Shown: positions 52,252-62,487, counted from the first letter of the stretch. The stretch is DNA of 64,000 bases from Synergistaceae bacterium (GCA_017405525.1 JAFRAH010000011.1:1-64000); one strand, 5' to 3'. The notes: generated from the letters alone by a model not told the origin. Program-made: numbers and translations.

Positions 52252-52668
52252 ATGGCACTCAATGAATGCAAGCTCTGCAGGAGAGCCTATAACGGTTTCG
52301 AGGGACAGAAGATATGCCCTGACTGCATAAGGAGGCTCGAAAGCATTTACGGCCGCGTCCACGAGTACATGAGGGACAACGAGGATAGGGATTTTGACCT
52401 CGACACAATCTCCGATGAGATGGACATAAGCCCGGTGGATATTCAGGCACTGATTGACTTGGGATACCTTGAGCGGGACATTCAGACCTACAGCCGGAGC
52501 AAGAAGGGTTCACGCCAAAAACTAGCTGAGGCACTTAATGGTGAAATGGAGAAGATGAGGCGGAACATAACGACATATGGCGGGGTAGTCTATGCCCGTG
52601 AAGGCCGGGAAAAAGACAGCGACAACAGGCAGTACGTCTATGACAGTCAGCGAAGGAAGCCATTATGA
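52252..52668 (+). CDS. YvyF-like zinc-ribbon and helix protein, copy 2
   Basis: 138 residues, paralogue of the preceding gene: CKLCRRAYNG...ICPDCIRR ribbon, then FDLDTISDEMDISPVDIQALIDLGYL and a long polar C-terminus. It overlaps the prepilin peptidase start by 4 bp (ATGA), so it belongs to the same operon. The charged tail differs completely from copy 1, which suggests that the two have different partners. Confidence 0.8.
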   Translation: MALNECKLCRRAYNGFEGQKICPDCIRRLESIYGRVHEYMRDNEDRDFDLDTISDEMDISPVDIQALIDLGYLERDIQTYSRSKKGSRQKLAEALNGEMEKMRRNITTYGGVVYAREGREKDSDNRQYVYDSQRRKPL

Positions 52669-53477
52669 CCGTTGCAGTGCCTCAAGTTCTTGTTGCCGGG
52701 GTATTCGGCGCGTCAATGGGCTCATTCCTGAACGTCATAGCACACAGGAGCGTTCAGGGTCGTTCATGGACCGGGGTGAATGACCGTTCAGCCTGTGAGA
52801 CTTGCGGCCATGTACTGGGAGCGTCGGAGCTTATCCCGGTAATCTCGTGGCTCATTCAGCGGGGAAGGTGCAGGCACTGCGGGGCAAAAATCCCGACACG
52901 CTATGTTCTCGTTGAGGTACTCTGCGCGGTTCTGGCAATGATCCTGATGTACCGCTGGGGAATCTCGTGGGCATTGCTCATCTGCGCAATAGGGACGTGC
53001 GGGCTTGTCGTGAACTCCCTGACCGACTATGAGGCCGGGGATGTTTTTGACCTTCTGGCACTCGTTCCGGGGGTTGCCTGCCTTCTCGTCAGGATAGCCG
53101 GGGGATGGCCTGCAGTTCTTGACGGAGTGGCCGGGGCTTTTTCGGGCTGGGCTGTCTTTGCGGTGATAATCCTCCTCTCACGCGGCGGAATGGGCTGGGG
53201 TGATGCTGTCTTCATGGCCGGAATGGGTGGAGTCTTGGGCTTGAGGTTTGTGCTGTTTTCCGTTTATGCCGGGATAATGGCCGGGGGCTTGTGGGTGATT
53301 GTGATGATGCTTATAGGCCGCCTTCACTGGGGGAGGGGTGAGAGCGTCCCGTTAGTCCCGTTCCTGTCCATAGGGTGCTTTGTTACGATGATATTCGGCC
53401 CTGAGATATTCGCTGCCCTGAAAGTCAGGGTATTGTTCCCTTCATTCTTCACTGTTTCGTGGCCTTTCACGTTCTAG
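52665..53477 (+). CDS. pilD: Prepilin peptidase / N-methyltransferase (A24)
   Basis: 270 residues. The N-terminal methyltransferase-like domain has FGASMGSFLNVIAHR and two CxxC pairs (CETC, CRHC) for zinc. The protease part has the two catalytic Asp residues in NSLTDYEAGDVFD and GMGWGDAVFMAGMGGVLG (GxGxGD). About eight membrane helices are present. It cleaves and methylates type IV prepilins and serves the pilus genes at 5955-8847, 44 kb away. The extra Val-rich last segment is not unusual. Confidence 0.95.
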   Translation: MTVAVPQVLVAGVFGASMGSFLNVIAHRSVQGRSWTGVNDRSACETCGHVLGASELIPVISWLIQRGRCRHCGAKIPTRYVLVEVLCAVLAMILMYRWGISWALLICAIGTCGLVVNSLTDYEAGDVFDLLALVPGVACLLVRIAGGWPAVLDGVAGAFSGWAVFAVIILLSRGGMGWGDAVFMAGMGGVLGLRFVLFSVYAGIMAGGLWVIVMMLIGRLHWGRGESVPLVPFLSIGCFVTMIFGPEIFAALKVRVLFPSFFTVSWPFTF

Positions 53478-53503
53478 TTTTCTGAGCTGACACTTAAGAA
53501 GAG

Positions 53504-53541
53504 ACCCTGCCGGGAAATTTTCCTGACAGGGTTAATTTTTT
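53504..53541 (+). terminator. Terminator of the yvyF-like/pilD operon
   Basis: ACCCTG (53504-53509) pairs with CAGGGT (53527-53532), and the stem continues inward with GGGAA/TTCC pairs; TAATTTTTT follows. Confidence 0.85.
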
Positions 53542-53592
53542 GAGCGGGCATTATAATAGTTACATTCCAATTTTTGAGGGGGCAGTAAATTT

Positions 53593-53964
53593 ATGGTACA
53601 TGAAGTAACCGGGCAGGAAGTAGAGGGACTTGCCGGGGGAAGAGGCAGGGCGTTAAAGTATGAGGTAGTTCCGAAGGAGGCACTGAACGGACATGGGAGG
53701 CTCTACGCGAGGATAGTACTTTCTCCTGGTTCATCTGTGGGATGGCATCAGCACGTCCGGGAGACTGAGCCCTACTACATTTTGAGGGGCGAGGGTGATT
53801 TCATCGAGGGCCGAACAGGAGATGGTGAACGCACGAGGACACGCGTACATGCCGGGCAGGTCTGCACTATTGAGGTGGGGCAGTGGCATTCACTGGAGAA
53901 CAACTCAGACAATGAGCTTGAGTTCATGGCGTTGATCTACAACGAGCCGGGCTATCTGAACTAG
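53593..53964 (+). CDS. Small cupin-domain protein
   Basis: 123 residues. Cupin motif 1 is GWHQHVRETEPYYILRGEG (two His and one Glu as metal ligands) and motif 2 is GQVCTIEVGQWHSLEN. A single-domain cupin of this size usually binds a metal and a small ligand; the reaction is unknown. A TATAAT at 53552-53557 could be its -10. A truncated HicB-like reading frame follows 2 bp after its stop. Confidence 0.88.
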   Translation: MVHEVTGQEVEGLAGGRGRALKYEVVPKEALNGHGRLYARIVLSPGSSVGWHQHVRETEPYYILRGEGDFIEGRTGDGERTRTRVHAGQVCTIEVGQWHSLENNSDNELEFMALIYNEPGYLN

Positions 53965-53966
53965 TC

Positions 53967-54044
53967 ATGAATACGTTTACGGCGGTGATATACAGGGAAG
54001 GTGAGCTTTATGTTTCCGGGTATCCTAGCCAAATAAGGAATTGA
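53967..54044 (+). pseudogene. HicB-like antitoxin remnant (25 codons)
   Basis: The frame MNTFTAVIYREGELYVSGYP resembles the first strand pair of HicB-family antitoxins (pattern FTAVIxxEGxLYVAxCPE). After about 18 residues the match is lost and a TGA follows at 54042. No HicA toxin frame is present. It overlaps the -35 of the rpsL promoter by its stop codon. Confidence 0.4.
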
Positions 54045-54070
54045 CATTAACGGCCTGTGTTTGCTAAGAT
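54041..54070 (+). promoter_or_regulatory. Promoter of the str operon
   Basis: TTGACA (54041-54046), an 18-bp spacer and TAAGAT (54065-54070). It leads to a leader of about 105 nt that carries the hairpin described at 54107-54185. Confidence 0.65.
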
Positions 54071-54106
54071 TATCAGGCTGTTTACACCACAGAGATAATT
54101 TACAGG

Positions 54107-54185
54107 AAGGAGGGGAAATCTGCTGTTGGCAGGACAGTAATCACATTGCCTGATAGAGCAGTATAACCGACAGCAGAGACTTGTG
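54107..54185 (+). promoter_or_regulatory. rpsL leader: Shine-Dalgarno and GTG start bridged by a long hairpin
   Basis: AAGGAGG (54107-54113) lies about 70 nt before the GTG start at 54183. Between them TCTGCTGTTGG (54119-54129) pairs with CCGACAGCAGA (54167-54177), 11 pairs with one G-U, and the loop has its own CAGG/CCTG pairing. Folding removes 59 nt and leaves 10 nt between Shine-Dalgarno and start codon. No other ribosome-binding site is near the GTG. Confidence 0.7.
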
Positions 54186-54560
54186 CCGACAATTAACCAG
54201 TTAGTGCGTCTTGGACGTGAAGAGAAGAAGAGCAAGAGTAATTCTCCGGCATTGCAGGGGAATCCGGCGCGCAGGGGAGTATGCACCCGTGTATACACAA
54301 TAACCCCCAAGAAACCGAACTCAGCATTACGGAAGGTTGCTCGTGTAAGGCTGACCAATGGCATCGAAGTAACGTCCTACATTCCCGGAATAGGGCATAA
54401 CCTGCAGGAGCACTCAGTAGTTCTTGTGAGGGGCGGACGTGTAAAGGACTTGCCCGGTGTTCGCTACCACATAATCAGGGGAACGCTTGACTGCGGAGGC
54501 GTTGAGAACCGCAAGAGGAGCCGTTCAAAGTACGGTGCTCGTCGTCCTAAAGCGAATTAA
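54183..54560 (+). CDS. rpsL: 30S ribosomal protein S12 (uS12)
   Basis: 125 residues, GTG start. [17 protein letters not shown] opens the protein; the decoding-centre loops [17 protein letters not shown] and [14 protein letters not shown] carry the wild-type lysines associated with streptomycin sensitivity. First gene of the str operon, whose translation start depends on the leader hairpin. Confidence 0.98.
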   Translation: MPTINQLVRLGREEKKSKSNSPALQGNPARRGVCTRVYTITPKKPNSALRKVARVRLTNGIEVTSYIPGIGHNLQEHSVVLVRGGRVKDLPGVRYHIIRGTLDCGGVENRKRSRSKYGARRPKAN

Positions 54561-54577
54561 CGGGAGGAATACGTATC

Positions 54578-55048
54578 ATGCCGAGAAAAGGACACATCAA
54601 GAAGCGCGCTCCACAGGTTGACGTGAGATTCAACAACCCTGCGGCAGGAAGGTTTATCAGTGCGCTTATGGTTGGAGGAAAACGCAGCACAGCCGAGAAA
54701 ATATTTTACGGTGCATTAGAGGGAGCTGCGGAGAAACTGGGCGTTGAACCCTTTGAGGTATTCGAGAAGGCAATGGCTAATGTTACTCCCAATATAGAGG
54801 TACGTCCCCGCCGTGTTGGTGGAGCAACGTATCAGGTGCCGGTGGAAGTTACGGCAGAAAGAGGAGTTCAGTTGTCCATCAGGTGGATAGTGTCATATGC
54901 CCGTGCGAAAAAGGGAATGCCTATGAGTGAAAGGCTCATGCGTGAACTTATGGATGCGTACAAGAACGAGGGAGCTTCAATAAAACGCCGTGATGACACT
55001 CACAGGATGGCAGAGGCTAACCGGGCATTTGCGCATTACAGATGGTAA
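54578..55048 (+). CDS. rpsG: 30S ribosomal protein S7 (uS7)
   Basis: 156 residues, the usual length. VGGKRSTAEKIFYGALE, NVTPNIEVRPRRVGGATYQVP and the C-terminal HRMAEANRAFAHYRW are typical. It nucleates the 30S head and in E. coli represses the str operon. GGGAGG precedes the ATG; 17 bp follow rpsL. Confidence 0.98.
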   Translation: MPRKGHIKKRAPQVDVRFNNPAAGRFISALMVGGKRSTAEKIFYGALEGAAEKLGVEPFEVFEKAMANVTPNIEVRPRRVGGATYQVPVEVTAERGVQLSIRWIVSYARAKKGMPMSERLMRELMDAYKNEGASIKRRDDTHRMAEANRAFAHYRW

Positions 55049-55084
55049 GGGCCTGAAAAAATCTAGTTTTGCAGGTGTATATTT

Positions 55085-57148
55085 TTGCAGGATATTAGCC
55101 AAGTAAGGAACATAGGAATAGCAGCCCATATAGATGCCGGAAAGACTACGACAAGTGAGCGAATACTCTACTACACAGGGAGCAGCTACAAGGTCGGAGA
55201 AGTTCACGAGGGCAATGCTATCATGGACTGGATGGAGCAGGAACGCGAGAGGGGAATCACAATAACCTCAGCGGCCACAACATGCGCGTGGAAGGGTTAT
55301 ACTATCAACCTGATTGATACGCCAGGCCACGTGGATTTTACGGCGGAAGTTGAACGTTCATTGCGTGTTCTTGACGGGGTTGTAGCGGTCTTCTGTGCTG
55401 TTGGAGGGGTAGAGCCTCAGTCCGAAACAGTCTGGAGGCAGGCGGACAAATACGATGTTCCGCGTATAGCCTTCGTGAACAAGATGGACAGGATCGGCGC
55501 GGATTTCCCTGCGGTCGTAAAGGCCATGCGTGAGAGGCTCGGAGCTAATGCGATACCCTTACAGCTCCCGATAGGTGCAGAGGATGACTTTGAGGGTGTA
55601 GTTGACCTCATAGAGCAGAAAGCCTACTACTTTTCGGGCGTATTGGGACAGCTCCCTAAAGAGGGCACTATACCGCCTGAGTTAGCGATGCAGGCCAAGC
55701 AGGGAAGAGATGACATAGTCGAGAAGCTCTCAGACTTCAGCGATGACATCATGACGCTCTACCTTGAAGGCAAGCCCGTAAGCTCTGAGCTCATACGCCG
55801 GACAATGCGCGAGGCAGTAATCAACCTCAAGGCCGTTCCTGTGTTGTGCGGTTCAGCGTTCAAGAACAAGTGCATAGAGCCGCTGCTTGATGCAGTAGTT
55901 GAGTATCTTCCGAGCCCGGTGGATCTTCCGCCAGTTCAGGGAATATCACCCGATGACCCGGAGAAGGTGCTTGAGAGGCACAGCAGTCCCGACGAGCCTT
56001 TTGCGGCGTTGGCGTTCAAGATTGCGGTTGACCCGTATTTGGGGAGGCTGTTTTTCCTGCGTGTATATTCGGGGAAAATGGACAAGGGCGGTGCTCTCTA
56101 CAACCCAACGACACGGCAGAAGGAACGTATCGGGCGAATAATGAGGATGCACTCGAACAAGCGCGAGGATATTGACTCGATGGAGGCGGGAATGATAGTA
56201 GCTGTTCCGTCTCTTAGGGCAACAAGGACGGGCGATACACTCTGCGATGAGGGCAACCAGATAGTTCTTGAGAGCCTCGAATTTCCCGAACCCGTAATCT
56301 CACTCGCTGTTGAACCGGCGACACAGCAGGACAAGGTGAAACTCGCCAAAGGACTTAATGCTCTTGCGGATGAGGATCCCACGTTCAAGGTACACAATGA
56401 CGAGGAGAGCGGCCAGACGGTAATATCAGGAATGGGTGAGCTGCACCTTGAGATTATCGTTGACAGGCTCAAGCGTGAATTTGGCGTTGATGTCAAGGTC
56501 GGTAACCCGCAGGTCTCCTATCGTGAGGCCATCAGGAAACCGGCACGTGCTGAAGGCAAGTACATTCGTCAGTCAGGCGGACGCGGCCAGTACGGTCATG
56601 TTGTGTTCGAGATTGAACCGATTGAAGGCGGAAAATTCGAGTTCGAGGACAGGATAGTCGGCGGCGTAATCCCGAAAGAGTTTATTGCTGCTGTCGAGAA
56701 GGGACTTGAGGAGGCCATACAGTCGGGAGTTCTCGGAGGCTATCCAGTTATTGGCGTTAAGGTTGCATTGGTTGACGGCTCATATCACGAGGTGGACAGC
56801 TCGGAAATGGCGTTCAAGATAGCGGCATCAATGGGCTTCAAGGAGGCCATGAAGAAGGCTGATCCCGTCCTGATGGAACCAGTTATGTCAGTCGAAGTAG
56901 TAACGCCTGAGGAATATCTCGGTGATGTCATCGGTGATATAGCATCAAGGCGCGGGCGTATTGACGGTATGGACATGAAGGCAAATGCCAGGATAGTGCG
57001 TGCATATGTGCCTCTTGTCGGAATGTTCGGGTATGCTACGGACTTGAGGAGCAAGACATCAGGACGAGCGAACTACTCGATGCAGTTTGACCACTATGAA
57101 CAGACACCTGCGGAAGTCAGCGAAAAGATTTTGCAGGGAAGAATTTAA
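55085..57148 (+). CDS. fusA: Elongation factor G
   Basis: 687 residues. TTG start behind GCAGGTG. G-domain motifs: [39 protein letters not shown] and [11 protein letters not shown]. Domain IV includes [14 protein letters not shown] and the C-terminal RRGRIDGMD. It drives tRNA-mRNA translocation. It lies between rpsG and tuf as in the classic str operon. Confidence 0.98.
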   Translation: MQDISQVRNIGIAAHIDAGKTTTSERILYYTGSSYKVGEVHEGNAIMDWMEQERERGITITSAATTCAWKGYTINLIDTPGHVDFTAEVERSLRVLDGVVAVFCAVGGVEPQSETVWRQADKYDVPRIAFVNKMDRIGADFPAVVKAMRERLGANAIPLQLPIGAEDDFEGVVDLIEQKAYYFSGVLGQLPKEGTIPPELAMQAKQGRDDIVEKLSDFSDDIMTLYLEGKPVSSELIRRTMREAVINLKAVPVLCGSAFKNKCIEPLLDAVVEYLPSPVDLPPVQGISPDDPEKVLERHSSPDEPFAALAFKIAVDPYLGRLFFLRVYSGKMDKGGALYNPTTRQKERIGRIMRMHSNKREDIDSMEAGMIVAVPSLRATRTGDTLCDEGNQIVLESLEFPEPVISLAVEPATQQDKVKLAKGLNALADEDPTFKVHNDEESGQTVISGMGELHLEIIVDRLKREFGVDVKVGNPQVSYREAIRKPARAEGKYIRQSGGRGQYGHVVFEIEPIEGGKFEFEDRIVGGVIPKEFIAAVEKGLEEAIQSGVLGGYPVIGVKVALVDGSYHEVDSSEMAFKIAASMGFKEAMKKADPVLMEPVMSVEVVTPEEYLGDVIGDIASRRGRIDGMDMKANARIVRAYVPLVGMFGYATDLRSKTSGRANYSMQFDHYEQTPAEVSEKILQGRI

Positions 57149-57174
57149 TCACAAGTAAGGAGAGCAAAATAACA

Positions 57175-58377
57175 ATGGCAAAAGAAAAGTTTGAGCGCAA
57201 CAAGCCTCATTTGAATATCGGAACGATCGGGCATATTGACCACGGCAAAACGACACTTACAGCGGCAATTACGAAGTGCCTTGCCACAGAGAACTATGCG
57301 GAGTTCACGGCGTATGACATGATCGACAAGGCTCCTGAAGAGAGGGAGCGCGGCATCACGATAAACATTGCGCACGTTGAGTACCAGACCCCGAAGAGGC
57401 ACTATGCACATATCGACTGCCCCGGCCATGCTGACTACATCAAGAACATGATCACCGGCGCGGCTCAGATGGACGGCGCAATCCTGGTTGTCTCAGCGGC
57501 AGACGGCCCGATGCCCCAGACCCGTGAGCACGTACTTCTTGCCCGTCAGGTCAACGTTCCTGCGCTTGTTGTGTTCATGAACAAGACCGACCAGGTAGAC
57601 GACCCCGAACTCCTTGACCTTGTGGAGATGGAAGTCCGCGAGCTCCTCAACAAGTACGAGTTCCCCGGCGATGACATCCCCATTATCCGCGGCTCAGCCC
57701 TTGAGGTTCTGGAGAAGGGTACAGGCAAGAAGGATGACCCCGTCTGCAAGTGCATCTATGAGCTTATGGACGCGTGCGACGACTACATTCCTGATCCTGT
57801 CCGTGAAGTCGACAAGCCTTTCCTGATGCCCATTGAGGACGTATTCACGATTACGGGACGCGGAACAGTCGTAACCGGACGTGTTGAGCGCGGCAAGATT
57901 AAGGCCGGTGAAGAGGTCGAGATCGTCGGAATGACTAGGGACACCCGCAAGACAGTAGCAACGTCGCTCGAAATGTTCAGGAAGATTCTTGACGATGCCG
58001 AGGCAGGCGACAACGTGGGCGTTCTCCTTCGCGGAATCGACAAGGACGAGGTACAGCGCGGGCAGGTTCTCGCAAAGCCGGGCAGTGTTACTCCTCACAC
58101 CAAGTTCAAGGGTGAAGTTTACGTCCTCAAGAAGGAAGAGGGCGGCCGTCATACACCGTTCTTTGCAGGGTACAAGCCTCAGTTCTACTTCAGGACGACA
58201 GACGTTACGGGCAACATCAAGCTGCCTGAGGGTGTCGAAATGGTCATGCCTGGTGACAACGCAACGTTTGAGGTTGAGCTTATTGTGCCGATAGCGATGG
58301 AGGAAGGGCTGCGCTTCGCAGTACGTGAGGGCGGCCACACGGTCGGAGCTGGAGTCGTAACCCAGATAATCGAGTAA
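57175..58377 (+). CDS. tuf: Elongation factor Tu
   Basis: 400 residues. [16 protein letters not shown] (G1), [39 protein letters not shown] and [12 protein letters not shown] form the G domain. Domains 2 and 3 end [17 protein letters not shown]; the Thr in GGHTVG is the residue that Doc toxins phosphorylate in E. coli, and a Doc gene lies at 29483 in this window. It delivers aminoacyl-tRNA. Confidence 0.98.
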   Translation: MAKEKFERNKPHLNIGTIGHIDHGKTTLTAAITKCLATENYAEFTAYDMIDKAPEERERGITINIAHVEYQTPKRHYAHIDCPGHADYIKNMITGAAQMDGAILVVSAADGPMPQTREHVLLARQVNVPALVVFMNKTDQVDDPELLDLVEMEVRELLNKYEFPGDDIPIIRGSALEVLEKGTGKKDDPVCKCIYELMDACDDYIPDPVREVDKPFLMPIEDVFTITGRGTVVTGRVERGKIKAGEEVEIVGMTRDTRKTVATSLEMFRKILDDAEAGDNVGVLLRGIDKDEVQRGQVLAKPGSVTPHTKFKGEVYVLKKEEGGRHTPFFAGYKPQFYFRTTDVTGNIKLPEGVEMVMPGDNATFEVELIVPIAMEEGLRFAVREGGHTVGAGVVTQIIE

Positions 58378-58400
58378 GCCGGGCAAGTGGGCAAATAATC

Positions 58401-58706
58401 ATGGCACGCAAAATCCGCATACGTCTGAAGTCATTTGACCACAGGGTGCTTGACATTTCGGCGGCACAGATTGCAGAGACGGCACAGTCAACTGGTGCGA
58501 GGGTTTCAGGGCCTATTCCCCTTCCCACAGAGGTAGGGAGGATTACGATACTGAAGTCGCCCCACAAGGACAAGGATGCCCGCGAGCAGTTCGAGATGCG
58601 CACCCACAAGAGGCTTATAGACATTATCGATCCGACACAGAGGACTATGGACGCACTGATGCAGCTGAATCTTGCTTCAGGCGTGGACATACAGATTAAA
58701 TTTTAG
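58401..58706 (+). CDS. rpsJ: 30S ribosomal protein S10 (uS10)
   Basis: 101 residues. [39 protein letters not shown] and [15 protein letters not shown] are typical. It also binds NusB (encoded at 3987) in antitermination. First gene of the S10 operon, joined to tuf by 23 bp without a terminator. Confidence 0.98.
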   Translation: MARKIRIRLKSFDHRVLDISAAQIAETAQSTGARVSGPIPLPTEVGRITILKSPHKDKDAREQFEMRTHKRLIDIIDPTQRTMDALMQLNLASGVDIQIKF

Positions 58707-58726
58707 CGCAAGGAGACACAATCATT

Positions 58727-59353
58727 ATGTCAATTGGGATTCTGGGGAAGAAACTCGGAATGACACAGATATATGACTCAGAAGGACAGGCCGTAGCTGT
58801 TACGGTCGTCCTTGCCGGGCCGTGTTCTGTGGTAGCTCTGAGAACCCCTGAACAGAACGGATATTCCGCCGTTCTTCTCGGCTTCGGGGCTGTGAAGGCT
58901 CATAAGCTGTCCAAACCGCAGAGGGTCATGTTCGAGAAACTGAAACTTGAACCGAAAAAGACGCTTCGGGAGTTCAGGCTTGACGATGTGAAGGGCTATG
59001 AAGTTGGGCAGGAGTTGAAGGCTGATCTGTTCGAGGCAGGAGAGAAAATCAACGTTAAGGGCATCTCCAAAGGTAAGGGTTTCGCTGGAGTAATCAAGCG
59101 TCATCACTTCGGAGGCCAGCAGTTCAGTCATGGAACTTCAGTCGAGCACAGGCACGGAGGTTCAAGCGGAGCAATATCGTATCCCGGCCGCGTATTTCCC
59201 GGAAAGAGAATGCCCGGACACATGGGGAGCGATAAGGTTACCGTGAAGAACTTGACCGTTATGGCTGTTGATGTCGAGAACAATTTACTTCTGGTAAAAG
59301 GCGCAGTACCGGGCTCAAAGGACAGCCTGCTTGCCCTCTACAAGAAAGCATAA
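58727..59353 (+). CDS. rplC: 50S ribosomal protein L3 (uL3)
   Basis: 208 residues. GILGKKLGMTQIYD at the start, then the loop that reaches the peptidyl-transferase centre with GGQQFSHGTSVEHRHGGSSG and FPGKRMPGHMG. AAGGAG precedes the ATG. Confidence 0.98.
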   Translation: MSIGILGKKLGMTQIYDSEGQAVAVTVVLAGPCSVVALRTPEQNGYSAVLLGFGAVKAHKLSKPQRVMFEKLKLEPKKTLREFRLDDVKGYEVGQELKADLFEAGEKINVKGISKGKGFAGVIKRHHFGGQQFSHGTSVEHRHGGSSGAISYPGRVFPGKRMPGHMGSDKVTVKNLTVMAVDVENNLLLVKGAVPGSKDSLLALYKKA

Positions 59354-59370
59354 GGAGGGGAAGAATAACT

Positions 59371-59997
59371 ATGCCTTTCGTGAAAGTATACGAGTTCAAC
59401 GGAGACCGTGCCGGGGAAATGGAGCTGTCATCGGCAGTGTTCGATGTTCCTGTTCATATGCCCGCGATTCATCAGGTTGTAGTGGCTCATCTGGCTAATT
59501 GTCGTCAGGGCACTCACAGCACAAAGACGCGCGGAGATGTCTCAGGAGGCGGCAAGAAACCTTGGAGGCAGAAGCACACAGGCCGCGCACGTCAGGGTAG
59601 CACACGTTCGCCCATCTGGGTACATGGCGGAGTTGCTCACGGCCCGCACCCTAGGGACTATCACCAGAAGGTCAATCGCAAGGTGATGAGGCTGGCACTC
59701 AGGAGCGTTTTGTCCGACAAGGTACGTGATGAGTTGATGGCGGTCGTTAAGGGGTTTGACGCAATCGAGAAACCCTCAACAAAGGCCGTAAAGCAGCTCT
59801 TTGACGCTCTCGGAGTGGGCAAGACTCTGGTCATCTACCACAACAACGCCCTGAACGTAACCCGCTCAGTGAGGAACCTGCCCGGCGCAAAGTGCATCAA
59901 CGTAGCGAGCATTAACGTTTACGACATTCTGAATGCCAAGAACCTGATAGTAACTCCTGAAGTTGTCGCGAAAATTGAGGAGGTATATTCCAGATGA
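59371..59997 (+). CDS. rplD: 50S ribosomal protein L4 (uL4)
   Basis: 208 residues. The extended tunnel loop is [25 protein letters not shown]. In E. coli L4 represses the S10 operon. The gene overlaps rplW by 4 bp. Confidence 0.98.
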   Translation: MPFVKVYEFNGDRAGEMELSSAVFDVPVHMPAIHQVVVAHLANCRQGTHSTKTRGDVSGGGKKPWRQKHTGRARQGSTRSPIWVHGGVAHGPHPRDYHQKVNRKVMRLALRSVLSDKVRDELMAVVKGFDAIEKPSTKAVKQLFDALGVGKTLVIYHNNALNVTRSVRNLPGAKCINVASINVYDILNAKNLIVTPEVVAKIEEVYSR

Positions 59998-60290
59998 ATT
60001 TAACCGCTCATGACATAATCATACGCCCGATAATCACGGAGAAATCAAGTTCACTTATGGCGATGAACAAGTACACGTTTGAAGTCCACAAGAGCGCGAA
60101 CAAGATTCAGATACGCAATGCCGTTGAGGAAGTCTTCAACGTGAAAGTAGACGGAGTGAACACCATCAACGTGAAGGGCAAACTTCGCAGGCGCGGGATG
60201 TCAAAGGGATATACACGCTCATGGAAGAAAGCGATAGTAGCCCTCAAGCCGGATCAGCATATCGAGTTCTTCGAGGGTGCTTCGATATAA
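59994..60290 (+). CDS. rplW: 50S ribosomal protein L23 (uL23)
   Basis: 98 residues. [33 protein letters not shown] and [12 protein letters not shown] are typical. It docks trigger factor and SRP at the tunnel exit. ATGA overlap with rplD. Confidence 0.98.
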   Translation: MNLTAHDIIIRPIITEKSSSLMAMNKYTFEVHKSANKIQIRNAVEEVFNVKVDGVNTINVKGKLRRRGMSKGYTRSWKKAIVALKPDQHIEFFEGASI

Positions 60291-60307
60291 AGTAGGAGAA
60301 ACGGAAC

Positions 60308-61135
60308 ATGTCAATTAAACAGTTCAAGCCGTATACAGCCGCCCGCCGTCATATGAGCATACAGGGGCGCGAGGACATTACGGCAGACAAGCCGGAGCGT
60401 TCGCTTGTAGTCCATCTCCGCAAGCATGGAGGCCGCAACAATACAGGCAGGATAACCATGCGCCACATTGGAGGAGGACACAGGAGAGCCTACCGCATTA
60501 TAGATTTCAAGCGCGACAAGTTAGGCATACCCGGCAAGGTTGCGACAGTCGAATATGACCCCAACCGCAACGCCAGAATCGGCCTGATCAACTACGCTGA
60601 CGGTGAGAAACGCTATATCATCATGCCGAAGGATCTCAAGGTCGGTGATGTCATCTACTCAGGCCCTGAGAGCGACATTACTCCCGGGAATGCCCTCAAG
60701 CTGAAGGATATTCCAGTCGGTACGGTGATCCACAACCTCGAACTTCAGCCCGGTTGCGGCGCGAAGCTCGTACGTTCGGCGGGAACAAGCGCACAGCTCA
60801 TGTCCAAAGAAGGCAAGTATGCATATATCAGGATGCCCAGCGGTGAACTCAGGCTGATACTCCTTGAGTGCATGGCTACAGTCGGACAGGTCGGCAATGA
60901 GGACTACGACAATATTTCTTGGGGCAAAGCAGGCAAAACCCGCTGGAAGGGTCGCAGGCCATCAGTTCGCGGAATGGTAATGAACCCGGTAGATCACCCT
61001 ATGGGCGGCGGTGAGGGCAAATCAAAGTCCAACAAGCACCCCGTATCACCTTGGGGCACTCCTGCGAAGGGTTACAAGACACGCAAGCGCAAGCCTTCAG
61101 ACAGGCTGATAATCCGCAGGCGTTATGACAAGTAG
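60308..61135 (+). CDS. rplB: 50S ribosomal protein L2 (uL2)
   Basis: 275 residues. [22 protein letters not shown], the SH3-like centre and the C-terminal [17 protein letters not shown] loop with the conserved His needed for peptidyl transfer, then [14 protein letters not shown]. Confidence 0.98.
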   Translation: MSIKQFKPYTAARRHMSIQGREDITADKPERSLVVHLRKHGGRNNTGRITMRHIGGGHRRAYRIIDFKRDKLGIPGKVATVEYDPNRNARIGLINYADGEKRYIIMPKDLKVGDVIYSGPESDITPGNALKLKDIPVGTVIHNLELQPGCGAKLVRSAGTSAQLMSKEGKYAYIRMPSGELRLILLECMATVGQVGNEDYDNISWGKAGKTRWKGRRPSVRGMVMNPVDHPMGGGEGKSKSNKHPVSPWGTPAKGYKTRKRKPSDRLIIRRRYDK

Positions 61136-61152
61136 AAGGAGCTGAAAACATA

Positions 61153-61422
61153 ATGCGCTCAAGTAAGAAAGGGCCTTTTGTTGAACAGAGGCTCCTTGAC
61201 AGAATAGAAGCAATGAACGTCTCCGGCGCAAAAAAAGTCATCAAGACATGGTCAAGGCGTTCAATGATAGTGCCTCAGATGATAGGCCACACAATCGCAG
61301 TGCATAACGGGAGGATGCATCTTCCTGTGTACATCAGCGAGAACATGGTGGGTCATAAGCTGGGCGAGTTTGCTCCTACGAGGAAGTTCGGGCATCACGC
61401 CGGGCAGGACAAGAAGAAGTAG
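61153..61422 (+). CDS. rpsS: 30S ribosomal protein S19 (uS19)
   Basis: 89 residues. [42 protein letters not shown] and [13 protein letters not shown] are typical. The Lys-rich end (GQDKKK) is common. The usual second residue Ala is missing (MRSS instead of MARS). Confidence 0.98.
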   Translation: MRSSKKGPFVEQRLLDRIEAMNVSGAKKVIKTWSRRSMIVPQMIGHTIAVHNGRMHLPVYISENMVGHKLGEFAPTRKFGHHAGQDKKK

Positions 61423-61434
61423 AGGGGCTAAGTT

Positions 61435-61782
61435 ATGGCAGAGATAAAGACAGCAACAGCAAAGACGAAGAACGCCAGAATATCCCCGTACAAAGTCCGC
61501 CAGGTTCTTGAGCTCATCAGGGGCAAGAGTGCAGAACGTGCGCAGGTAATCCTGAAGTTCAGCGACAAGAGGGCCGCCGGGATAATTCTGAAGGTGTTAA
61601 ACAGCGCAATGGCGAACGCAGAGCATAATTACGGGATGGATCTCGACAAGCTCTATGTACATGAGGCATTCGCGGATCAGGGGCCGGTAATGAAGAGATT
61701 CCGCCCGGTCTCAATGGGACGCGTACACCCCTATGTTCACAAGCTCACGCACATAACCGTGAAGCTCGGCGAACGTCATTAG
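61435..61782 (+). CDS. rplV: 50S ribosomal protein L22 (uL22)
   Basis: 115 residues. ISPYKVRQVLELIRGKSAERA and the tunnel hairpin QGPVMKRFRPVSMGRVHPYVHKLTHI are typical; macrolide-contact residues show nothing odd. Confidence 0.97.
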   Translation: MAEIKTATAKTKNARISPYKVRQVLELIRGKSAERAQVILKFSDKRAAGIILKVLNSAMANAEHNYGMDLDKLYVHEAFADQGPVMKRFRPVSMGRVHPYVHKLTHITVKLGERH

Positions 61783-61797
61783 GAGGAAAAGGAATAA

Positions 61798-62481
61798 ATG
61801 GGACAGAAAGTTCACCCCGTAGGCTACCGTCTCGGAGTAACGAGTGAATGCCAGTCGAGATGGTATGCCGACAAGAAGAATTACGCGAAGAAACTTCATG
61901 AGGACATCAAGCTCCGCAAGTACATCATGAAGAAGTGGGAAGGCGCAGGGATTTCCCGCATAGAGATTGAGCGTGTAGGGCCTGTGGTACGTTTCACGAT
62001 TCACACAGCACGTCCGGGCGTTGTCATCGGCAAGGGCGGCAACGAGATCCAGAACATCAAGAACGAGCTCCAGGCAATTACTGGCGGCAAGGTCATGGTC
62101 AACGTCCACGAGATCAAGAACCCTGACGTAGAGGCTCAGTTAGTGGCTGAGGGCATAGCGAGCTCACTTGAACGCCGAGTGTCATTCAGGCGCGCAATGA
62201 AGCAGGCTATATTCCGCGCGACAAAAGCAGGGGTCAAGGGCATAAAGGCTCAGGTTGCCGGCCGTCTTGGCGGTGCAGAAATCGCAAGGACTGAATGGTA
62301 CAACGAAGGCCAGCTCCCACTGTCGACAATCAGGGCTGATATTGATTACGGTTTCTCTGAGGCTGTAACCATGTACGGCGTAATAGGCTGCAAGGTATGG
62401 ATTTACCGCGACCGCAAGAACGAGAAGGCAGCTGCTCCGGCACGTCCGGCACGCAACAGGCCAGCGAACAAGGGGGCGTAA
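61798..62481 (+). CDS. rpsC: 30S ribosomal protein S3 (uS3)
   Basis: 227 residues. MGQKVHPVGYRLGVT at the start, the KH domain with RPGVVIGKGGNEIQNIK, and the C-terminal domain RTEWYNEGQLPLSTIRADIDYG. The tail is Ala/Pro/Arg-rich. Confidence 0.98.
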   Translation: MGQKVHPVGYRLGVTSECQSRWYADKKNYAKKLHEDIKLRKYIMKKWEGAGISRIEIERVGPVVRFTIHTARPGVVIGKGGNEIQNIKNELQAITGGKVMVNVHEIKNPDVEAQLVAEGIASSLERRVSFRRAMKQAIFRATKAGVKGIKAQVAGRLGGAEIARTEWYNEGQLPLSTIRADIDYGFSEAVTMYGVIGCKVWIYRDRKNEKAAAPARPARNRPANKGA

Positions 62482-62487
62482 ATCACC

